Origin: Alteromonadaceae bacterium
GTDB lineage: Bacteria; Pseudomonadota; Gammaproteobacteria; Pseudomonadales; Oleiphilaceae
Length of the DNA: 21,233 nt
Assembly: GCA_013393545.1 (NCBI GenBank)
Contig: JABXHG010000130.1
Location: 1-21,233, forward strand
Direction of reading: 5' to 3'
Shown: positions 15,944 through 21,233 of the stretch, piece after piece
Layout of the letters: every line of letters starts with the position of its first letter
Position numbering within the stretch: the stretch's first letter is position 1
The notes under the pieces: generated by a model
What the model was told of the DNA's origin: nothing
What the model saw: the letters and a program-made list of their open reading frames with translations, nothing else
Database searches by the model: none
Position numbers and translations under genes: made by a program

Positions 15944-17890
15944 ATGCTAACGATAACCGATCTCAGTTTACAACGAGGTGGCGTCTGGTTACTAGACAGC
16001 GTCAACCTGACTGTTCAGCCCGGCCAGCGAGTGGCCATCGTCGGTGCCAACGGTGCCGGTAAATCCAGCCTGTTTCAGCTATTGTTGGGCCAGCTGGCGC
16101 CGGAACAGGGCAGCGCCTCGCTGCCCGGTGGCTGCCGGATTGCGCACATGGCCCAGGAATTCGAGGCCTCTGGCCGTTCGGCCCGGGATTTTGTTCTGGA
16201 TGGCGATTTCGAGCTGCGGCGCATGGAACAGGCACTGGCTGAAGCCGAGGCCAGTGGCGACGACCATGAAGCGGCCCGGATTCACGGAGAGCTGGATGTC
16301 CACGAGGCCTGGTCGGCGCCGCGGCGGGCCGAGACCTTGTTACGCGGGCTCGGTTTTGCCGACAGCGACACCGACCGGCTGGTGTCGGCGTTCTCCGGTG
16401 GCTGGCGCATTCGGCTGAACCTGGCTCAGGCACTGATGCGCCCGTCGGATCTGTTGCTGCTGGACGAACCCACCAACCACCTGGATCTGGACGCTTGTCT
16501 ATGGCTGGAGAACTGGCTGCGCCGCTATCAAGGCACCCTGTTGTTCATCTCCCACGACCGGGACTTCATGGACCGAGTGGCCACTCATCTGGTGCATTTC
16601 GATAACCGCAAACTGGAGCTCTATACCGGTAATTACACCGCCTTCGAGACTCAGCGTAGTGAGCGTCTGGCTTTGCAGCAGGCCAACTATGAGCGCCAGC
16701 AGGCTCGTATCGCCGAGATTCAGAGCTTCATTGACCGGTTCAAGGCCAAGGCCACCAAGGCCAAGCAGGCACAGAGCCGGGTCAAGGCCCTGGAGCGCAT
16801 GGAAAAAATTGCCCCGGCCCACGTGGATTCTCCGTTCAGTTTCGAGTTTCCGGTGGCGGAGAAGGTTTCCAACCCCTTGCTGTCCATTCGCCAGGGCGTG
16901 GCCGGGCATGGCCAGGTGCCCATCCTGCAAGACGTGAATGTGACGCTGTTGCCCGGTTCCCGTATCGGTTTGCTGGGGCCCAACGGTGCTGGTAAGTCCA
17001 CCTTCATGGATGCACTGCGAGGCGCCGGTACTCTATTGTCGGGTGAGCGCACCTGCGGCGAGCACCTGGCTATTGGCTACTTTGCTCAGCACCAGCTCGA
17101 AGCCCTGGATCTGGATGCCAGCCCGTTTCTGCCTCTGCAGCGGCTCGCGCCGACGGCGTCTGAACAGAGTGTGCGCAATTTCCTGGGTGGCTTTGATTTC
17201 CACGGCGACGAAGCGTTAACGCCGATTCGCTCGTTCTCCGGGGGCGGGAAAGCCCGGGTCGCCCGGGCGGTGATTGCCTGGCAGCGGCCGAACCTGTTGC
17301 TGCTGGACGAACCCACCAACCACCTGGATCTGGAAATGCGCCAGGCGCTGACCATGGCCTTGCAGAATTTCGACGGCGCTATTGTCGTGGTCTCCCACGA
17401 CCGGCACCTGCTACGCAACACGGTGGACGATTTCTGGCTGGTGTGTGACGGCACGGTGAGCGAATACGACGGCGACCTGGAAGACTACGAGCGCTGGCTG
17501 GCCGAGCGCCGCAAGGACGAGGAAACACCGCCGAAGCGGGAAGTGGCGGAACAGCCGGACCCGGTCCCGGCTAGTACGTCGACAACCGCCCTGAGTGCGG
17601 ATGAGCGTAAGGCGCGTAAACGCCGTGAAGCGGAATTGCGCAAACAGCTGAGCCCGTTCCGCAAGCAGCAGGCGGCGCTGGAGAAAGACATGGACCGGTT
17701 GCAGGCGGATCTGGCAGAGGTGGAGCAGCGGCTGGCGGAGCCGGATCTGTACCAGGACAGCCAGAAAAACCGGTTGAAAGAGCTGTTGGGCGAGCAGGCG
17801 TCTCTCAAACAGCAGCTGGAAACGACGGAAGGCCAGTGGCTGGAAGTCAGCGAAACAGTGGAAGAGATGGAAGCTGCCCTGGCCGATTAG
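15944..17890 (+). CDS. yheS: ABC-F family ATPase, YheS type
   Basis: A 648-residue soluble protein with two ABC ATPase domains and no membrane region. Domain 1 has VGANGAGKSS, signature FSGGWR and LLLLDEPTNHLDL. The linker arm (residues about 240-290) includes IDRFKAKATKAKQAQSRVKALERME. Domain 2 has LGPNGAGKST, signature FSGGGKAR and again LLLLDEPTNHLDL. A charged coiled coil fills residues about 560-648. Alignment by eye with E. coli YheS is strong along the whole length, including GYFAQHQLE and WQRPNLLLLDEPTNHLDL, and better than with Uup or EttA. ABC-F proteins bind the ribosomal E site and relieve stalled or difficult translation. The two Walker B regions share a 41-base exact repeat. Confidence 0.94.
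   Translation: MLTITDLSLQRGGVWLLDSVNLTVQPGQRVAIVGANGAGKSSLFQLLLGQLAPEQGSASLPGGCRIAHMAQEFEASGRSARDFVLDGDFELRRMEQALAEAEASGDDHEAARIHGELDVHEAWSAPRRAETLLRGLGFADSDTDRLVSAFSGGWRIRLNLAQALMRPSDLLLLDEPTNHLDLDACLWLENWLRRYQGTLLFISHDRDFMDRVATHLVHFDNRKLELYTGNYTAFETQRSERLALQQANYERQQARIAEIQSFIDRFKAKATKAKQAQSRVKALERMEKIAPAHVDSPFSFEFPVAEKVSNPLLSIRQGVAGHGQVPILQDVNVTLLPGSRIGLLGPNGAGKSTFMDALRGAGTLLSGERTCGEHLAIGYFAQHQLEALDLDASPFLPLQRLAPTASEQSVRNFLGGFDFHGDEALTPIRSFSGGGKARVARAVIAWQRPNLLLLDEPTNHLDLEMRQALTMALQNFDGAIVVVSHDRHLLRNTVDDFWLVCDGTVSEYDGDLEDYERWLAERRKDEETPPKREVAEQPDPVPASTSTTALSADERKARKRREAELRKQLSPFRKQQAALEKDMDRLQADLAEVEQRLAEPDLYQDSQKNRLKELLGEQASLKQQLETTEGQWLEVSETVEEMEAALAD
16451..16491 (+). repeat. 41-base exact direct repeat, copy 1 (yheS domain 1)
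   Basis: This stretch, coding LLLLDEPTNHLDL with flanking codon parts, is base-for-base identical to 17294-17334 in the second ATPase domain. The flanking bases differ at both ends. The offset is 843 bases, exactly 281 codons. Confidence 0.95.
17294..17334 (+). repeat. 41-base exact direct repeat, copy 2 (yheS domain 2)
   Basis: Second copy of the identical 41 bases, in the Walker B/D-loop region of ATPase domain 2. The protein motif is conserved by function, but identity at every silent position over 13 codons is more than function requires. Confidence 0.95.
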
Positions 17891-17912
17891 AGTAGAGGCT
17901 AAGAGGGAGAGT

Positions 17913-17932
17913 AACGGGGCCGGCCCCGTTGT
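17913..17932. terminator. Palindromic terminator between yheS and ppx
   Basis: The 18 bases 17913-17930 are a perfect palindrome; folded as a hairpin they give a 7-bp stem (AACGGGG/CCCCGTT) with a CCGG loop. A short T-rich tail (GTTT) follows on the + strand. It sits in the 42-base gap between convergent yheS and ppx and can serve both. The T-run is short, so termination may be partial. Confidence 0.7.
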
Positions 17933-19465
17933 TTACCGGGTACGGATTTCCAGGGTGAAATCCTGTCGGCGCAGATAATCCTGCTCGTTTTTCAGGTCGG
18001 CCAGGGTCAGGGGGCGTTCGTCCAGCCAGTCTTTCGGTAGTTCCACCACCAGGTGATTCTGTCGCCCGTCCAGCACCATTTCTGGTGGCGCCTCGTAATT
18101 ACGCGGGTGCTGCAGCAGTACCGCCAGGCGAACCAGTACACACAAATGGCGCAGCCGGGATTTCTCTTCCGGCTCGATGTCCTGAAACACCGCCGGCGAG
18201 AACTTGCGCCGGTGGCCGCGCACCAGGGTGGCCAGGTCCTTCTGGAACTGCTGGGTAAAGCCCGGCAGATCCGAGTAGCGCAACAGGTAGGCGCCGTGCT
18301 TGTGGTACTGGCTGTGAGCGATGGTCAGGCCGATTTCGTGCAGCCGGCAGGCCCAGCGCAGCAGGTCTTCGTCGTTGGCGGTGCGCAGGTCCCACTTGTC
18401 CGCCATTTGCTCCCAGGCGGCAATGGCGGTGTTCTCCACCACCGCGCCCTGGGTTTGATCCACGTGGTAGCGTTCCTGCAGTGCGGCGATGGTGCGTTCA
18501 CGCACGTCTTCGTGCTGGATGCGGCCGACAATGTCGTACAGCAGCCCTTCACGCAGGGCGCCATCGGCAAAGGTCATGGTGTCTATCTCCAGAGAGCGGA
18601 AGGCAGCCAGCAGAATGGCAAAGCCGGCGGGGAAAATGCTCTGGCGTTCGGTGCGCACGCCCAGATCCGCCAGTTTCTCCGCCTTGCCCAGGCTGATCAG
18701 CCGTTTGCGCAGCTCTTCCATGGCTTCGCGGGTGATGGTGCCGTCGGTGATCTTCAGCATCGCCAGCACATTGGCAATGGCCTTGATGGAGCCCGACGAG
18801 CCCACGGTGCTCTGCCAGCCGATGGAGCGGTAGTGCTGGCGAATGTTCAGCAGTTCCTGCTCGGCGTGGGTGATCGCCTTGTCCATTTGCCGTTTGGTGA
18901 TCTTGCCGTCCGGGAAATACCGGTTGCGGAACGACACACAGCCCATGTGCAGGCTTTCCATTTCGTCGGGCTCAAAACGCTGGCCGATAATGAACTCGGT
19001 ACTGCCACCGCCAATGTCGATCACAAGGCGTTTGCCCCGGTCATCGGAGAGGGTGTGGGATACGCCCAGGTACACCAGACGGGCTTCTTCACGCCCGGCG
19101 ATGATTTCCACCGGGTATCCTAGCACCTGTTCGGCCCGGGTGATGAATTCCTGTTTGTTGCGCGCCACCCGCAGAGCGTTGGTGCCGACAATCTGCACGG
19201 CCTCGTCGGGCATGCCCTGTAACCGTTGGGCAAACCGGCCCAGGCACTCGAGGGCTCGTTGCTGGCTTTCCTCGGTCAGGCGGTTGTACTGGTCCAGACC
19301 GGCGCCGAGCTGGACTTTCTCGCCCATTTTCTCGATGGTCCGGATTTCTCCGTGTACCAGGCGGGCGACCACCATGTGAAAACTGTTGGACCCCATGTCT
19401 ATGGCGGCAAGGGTCTTGGGTGGAGTTTTGCCGGCGTTCGTTGTGGCCGTCACGTTGATTGGCAT
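17933..19465 (-). CDS. ppx: Exopolyphosphatase
   Basis: A 510-residue enzyme from the start chosen here, near E. coli Ppx (513). The ASKHA-fold motifs are AAIDMGSNSFHMVVARL at the N-terminus, GREEARLVYLGV with the catalytic glutamate region, and LVIDIGGGSTEFIIG for phosphate binding. The C-terminal HD-like half includes CRLHEIGLTIAHSQYHKHGAYLL. It removes terminal phosphate from polyphosphate and may also act on pppGpp. The frame is open up to 19558, but a good promoter at 19490-19519 would start transcription near 19483, so the ATG at 19465 is the credible start. It is divergent from trxA and converges on yheS. ppk is not in the window. Confidence 0.94.
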   Translation of the reverse strand: MPINVTATTNAGKTPPKTLAAIDMGSNSFHMVVARLVHGEIRTIEKMGEKVQLGAGLDQYNRLTEESQQRALECLGRFAQRLQGMPDEAVQIVGTNALRVARNKQEFITRAEQVLGYPVEIIAGREEARLVYLGVSHTLSDDRGKRLVIDIGGGSTEFIIGQRFEPDEMESLHMGCVSFRNRYFPDGKITKRQMDKAITHAEQELLNIRQHYRSIGWQSTVGSSGSIKAIANVLAMLKITDGTITREAMEELRKRLISLGKAEKLADLGVRTERQSIFPAGFAILLAAFRSLEIDTMTFADGALREGLLYDIVGRIQHEDVRERTIAALQERYHVDQTQGAVVENTAIAAWEQMADKWDLRTANDEDLLRWACRLHEIGLTIAHSQYHKHGAYLLRYSDLPGFTQQFQKDLATLVRGHRRKFSPAVFQDIEPEEKSRLRHLCVLVRLAVLLQHPRNYEAPPEMVLDGRQNHLVVELPKDWLDERPLTLADLKNEQDYLRRQDFTLEIRTR

Positions 19466-19489
19466 CCTGTGTGGCGTGAACTTGGCGGT

Positions 19490-19519
19490 ACTATAAGGGA
19501 AATTTGTTACAGCTGTCAG
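19490..19519 (-). promoter_or_regulatory. Sigma-70 promoter of ppx
   Basis: On the minus strand CTGACA (19519-19514; 5 of 6 to TTGACA) is followed after 18 bases by TATAGT (19495-19490; 5 of 6 to TATAAT). A start of transcription near 19483 gives a leader of about 18 bases to the ATG at 19465 and rules out the longer upstream start. Confidence 0.6.
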
Positions 19520-19573
19520 TACAAGCCTGCGGTCATTACGGATGCGGATTGGCGCCAACCGCCGACAAGCTAC

Positions 19574-19603
19574 TTCACAGATCGAATGGCAATCGCGTAA
19601 AGT
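19574..19603 (+). promoter_or_regulatory. Possible sigma-70 promoter of trxA
   Basis: TTCACA (19574-19579; 5 of 6) and TAAAGT (19598-19603; 4 of 6) are separated by 18 bases. This lies about 120 bases before the trxA start and would give a leader that contains the hairpin at 19627-19656. It is the best candidate I see in the gap but only moderately good. Confidence 0.35.
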
Positions 19604-19626
19604 AATGCTCTGTTGTAAATCGGGTG

Positions 19627-19656
19627 GGCGCCTTCCGGCAAACCGGAATGGTCGCC
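19627..19656 (+). other. Stem-loop in the trxA leader
   Basis: GGCGCCTTCCGG (19627-19638) pairs with CCGGAATGGTCGCC (19643-19656) around the loop CAAA, giving 12 base pairs interrupted only by two bulged T residues on the 3' side. No T-run follows, so it is not an intrinsic terminator. It lies 70 bases before the trxA start and would be near the 5' end of the mRNA, where it could affect stability or translation. Confidence 0.5.
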
Positions 19657-19725
19657 TGCTTCAGTCCACAGCGACTCCGGCTTGGCTGTCTTTTGGCCCC
19701 GGAGCGCCTGAATCAGGAAAAGGTA

Positions 19726-20052
19726 ATGAGCGGAAATATCGTTAATGTCACCGACGCTTCCTTTGAACAGGATGTGCTGAAATCCGACGTTCCGGTACTG
19801 GTGGATTACTGGGCCGAATGGTGCGGACCCTGCAAAATGATCGCACCGGTTCTGGAAGAAATCGCCGATGAATACGAAGGCAAGCTCAAAATCTGCAAGC
19901 TCAACATTGACGAAAACGAGCAGACTCCGCCCAAGTTCAATATTCGTGGCATTCCGACACTGATGCTGTTCAAGAACGGTAACGTGGATGCCACCAAGGT
20001 GGGCGCACTGTCCAAATCCCAGTTGGCAGCATTCCTCGACAGCAACCTGTGA
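19726..20052 (+). CDS. trxA: Thioredoxin 1
   Basis: A 108-residue thioredoxin of standard length. The active site WCGPC gives C33 and C36, D27 is the buried acid, and the cis-proline loop is in GIPTLMLF. It reduces disulfides in cytoplasmic proteins (ribonucleotide reductase, PAPS reductase and others) with electrons from thioredoxin reductase. AGGAAAAGG ends 2 bases before the ATG, with its AGGA part 7 bases away, so this start is preferred over the longer open frame from 19624. The gap from ppx (260 bases) holds the ppx promoter, a possible trxA promoter and a stem-loop, with no further gene. trxA next to rho is a common gammaproteobacterial arrangement. Confidence 0.96.
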   Translation: MSGNIVNVTDASFEQDVLKSDVPVLVDYWAEWCGPCKMIAPVLEEIADEYEGKLKICKLNIDENEQTPPKFNIRGIPTLMLFKNGNVDATKVGALSKSQLAAFLDSNL

Positions 20053-20070
20053 AACCGGTTGATTGTCTGA

Positions 20071-20106
20071 AACCGCCTCCGAGTCATGCTCGCGGGCGGT
20101 TTTTTA
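20071..20106 (+). terminator. Intrinsic terminator after trxA
   Basis: AACCGCC (20071-20077) pairs with GGCGGTT (20095-20101), and inside it CGAG (20080-20083) pairs with CTCG (20089-20092) around the loop TCATG, with a 2x2 internal mismatch. A T-run (20100-20105) follows. It starts 18 bases after the trxA stop and should separate trxA from rho. Confidence 0.85.
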
Positions 20107-20126
20107 TTGGTTTCGGCTCTCAGCCC

Positions 20127-20156
20127 TTGACACGCGCCAGCAAGGTGGTCGATGAT
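20127..20156 (+). promoter_or_regulatory. Candidate sigma-70 promoter of rho
   Basis: A perfect TTGACA (20127-20132) is followed after 18 bases by GATGAT (20151-20156; 4 of 6 to TATAAT). It lies just after the trxA terminator. Transcription would start near 20163, giving a rho leader of about 180 bases. Confidence 0.45.
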
Positions 20157-20341
20157 CACGGTTACCCGGCGAACGTTTGTTCCCACTCTCTGGCTTTGGC
20201 GTACTTTCCGGCTTCCACCATCACCGGTTGCTCATTTCAGCCAGCACTCAGTATTTAGCGTTTTAACCAGTTCAATGCGTTCAGGGGCACCCCTGTCATT
20301 CCAACAGACGTTTACTTCCATTCCTGAAAATCCAACAAACT
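20157..20341 (+). promoter_or_regulatory. C-rich untranslated leader of rho
   Basis: No convincing gene lies here. In bases 20161-20341 I count 57 C against 32 G, a C-over-G bias of the kind that favours Rho loading (rut-like). The E. coli rho leader is also long and mediates autogenous attenuation by Rho. An open frame (20152-20355) crosses the leader and overlaps rho, but it has no ribosome-binding site or family likeness, so I do not call it a leader peptide. Confidence 0.4.
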
Positions 20342-21233
20342 ATGAATCTGACTGAACACAAGCAAAAATCTGTCCCCGAATAGCTCGATATCGCGCAAGA
20401 AATGGGCCTCGATAACCTCGCCCGTTCGCGCAAACATGATGTCATCTTTACCATCCTGAAAAAGCACGCCAAAAGCGGCGAAGACATCTACGGCGACGGT
20501 GTACTGGAGATTCTGCAGGATGGCTTCGGCTTTCTTCGTTCTGCCGATGCCTCTTACCTGGCCGGCCCGGATGACATCTACGTTTCCCCCAGCCAGATCC
20601 GCCGTTTCAACCTGCGTACCGGCGACACGGTAGCCGGCAAGATCCGCCCGCCGAAAGACGGCGAGCGCTATTTTGCCCTGCTGAAAGTCAACGAAATCAA
20701 TTTCGACAAGCCGGACAACGCCCGTAACAAGATCCTGTTTGAGAATCTGACACCGCTGTTCCCGCAGGAGCGGCTGGTGCTGGAAGCGGGTAACGGCAGT
20801 ACCGAAGATCTGTCAGCCCGGGTGCTGGATCTGGTGGCGCCGATTGGCAAGGGGCAGCGTGGCCTGATCGTGTCGCCGCCCAAGGCCGGTAAAACGCTGC
20901 TGATGCAGGGGATTGCTCAGTCGATCACTCGCAACAATCCCGAGTGTCATTTGATGGTGTTGCTGATCGACGAGCGCCCGGAAGAAGTGACCGAGATGCA
21001 GCGCACCGTGCGCGGTGAGGTGGTCGCCTCCACCTTTGACGAGCCGCCGGCCCGTCACGTTCATTTTGCTGATATTGTTATCGAGAATGCCACGCTCCTT
21101 GTTGAACACTAAAAAGATGTTATCATCCTTCTGGACTCCATCACCCGTCTTTCGCTCTCCTACAACACTGTTGTGCCTTCCTCCGCTAATTTTCTTACCT
21201 GTTGTGTTTACTCCCACTCCCTTCATACTCCCC
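20342..21233 (+). CDS. rho: Transcription termination factor Rho, 3'-partial, with in-frame stops
   Basis: Rho is clear from RNA-binding-domain blocks ([39 protein letters not shown]) and the ATPase Walker A PPKAGKT, then [15 protein letters not shown]. Rho is the hexameric RNA-dependent ATPase that ends transcription. The family start MNLTE is at 20342, but codon 14 is TAG (20381-20383), where relatives have leucine ([12 protein letters not shown]). Translation could restart at ATG 20402, losing about 20 residues of the N-terminal helices. A second stop, TAA at 21110-21112, interrupts [16 protein letters not shown], and residues after about 21058 are increasingly wrong although still in frame. 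The gene runs off the window edge. I read the stops as sequence errors in an essential gene; true inactivation is unlikely. Confidence 0.88.
21058..21233. other. Degraded right tail of the window
   Basis: From here the reading frame of rho stays aligned, but many codons differ from the family in the same way: expected G read as T and expected A read as C (for example HVQVADMVIE appears as [10 protein letters not shown], and GGVDANAL as CCVYSHSL). In the last 103 bases I count 41 C (40%) and 11 G (11%). The pattern is that of read-end miscalls on a contig edge. Confidence 0.75.

Noticed and set aside
15944..17890. ABC transporter ATPase or antibiotic-resistance ABC-F
   Set aside because: No membrane partner is nearby, and the sequence follows housekeeping YheS along its length, including the linker arm.
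18053..19123. A 356-residue open frame on the + strand opposite ppx
   Set aside because: It lies wholly within ppx on the other strand, has no family likeness, and is the kind of shadow frame common in GC-rich coding DNA.
20152..20355. A leader-peptide gene (rhoL-like) ahead of rho
   Set aside because: No ribosome-binding site, overlaps the rho start, starts inside the candidate -10 box, and its translation resembles no known leader peptide.
1..21233. CRISPR array, transposon, integron or toxin-antitoxin system
   Set aside because: No regularly spaced repeats, transposase, integrase or toxin-like small gene pair could be found on either strand.

Overview
The window reads as a chromosomal segment of a moderately high-GC gammaproteobacterium. 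Gene content and protein style fit Marinobacter or a close relative in the Pseudomonas/Alteromonas neighbourhood: an AlgQ/Rsd-type regulator, a Rep helicase, a YheS-type ABC-F protein, a BfrB-type bacterioferritin with its ferredoxin, and the ppx-trxA-rho cluster. This assignment rests on recognised protein families, not on a search. Nearly all of it is housekeeping or core accessory DNA. I see no phage, transposase, CRISPR array, toxin-antitoxin pair, secretion cluster or biosynthetic cluster.

Layout. Bases 1-408 are non-coding: a G-rich, C-poor tail (1-140), then two minus-strand tRNA-Arg(CCG)-like copies, both defective. Next come yaeQ (-) and, divergently, the overlapping membrane pair lrgA-lrgB (+). 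An iron-storage pair follows (bfd, bfr; +) with a Fur-box-like site ahead of bfd. Outer-membrane phospholipase A and a small membrane protein are on the minus strand. Cytochrome c5 (+) faces the rep helicase (-) across a shared terminator. A + strand run follows: an EAL phosphodiesterase with a degenerate receiver domain, tex, and gshA. A secreted FliL-like protein (-) lies divergent to dsbB (+), which is followed by rsd/algQ (+). A 17-bp bidirectional terminator separates rsd from a minus-strand operon of a TIGR02444-type protein, a DUF4124-like protein and a lipoprotein FKBP isomerase. The ABC-F gene yheS (+) converges on ppx (-). Finally trxA (+) and the 5' part of rho (+) run off the right end.

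Functional themes. Thiol and redox homeostasis is well represented (gshA, dsbB, trxA, cytochrome c5). So are iron storage and release (bfr/bfd), transcription and translation control (rho, tex, rsd, yheS), stress and signalling nucleotides or polymers (EAL phosphodiesterase, ppx), and envelope maintenance (pldA, lrgAB, FKBP lipoprotein). From memory, much of this set corresponds to the PA5201-PA5300 part of the Pseudomonas aeruginosa chromosome, here rearranged and without algP.

The most unusual signals concern sequence integrity. The two ends have mirror-image base skews (left: G 41%, C 9%; right: C 40%, G 11%). The right-hand end of rho is readable as protein but looks peppered with G-to-T and A-to-C changes. 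rho also carries an early in-frame TAG. I interpret the ends as read-end sequencing noise on a contig that broke at both sides, not as biology. Genuine curiosities are a 41-base exact repeat shared by the two ATPase halves of yheS, a decayed tandem repeat behind rsd, the extended N-terminus of PldA, an orphan secreted FliL-like protein, and structured leaders of trxA and rho. I did not find a convincing undescribed system.
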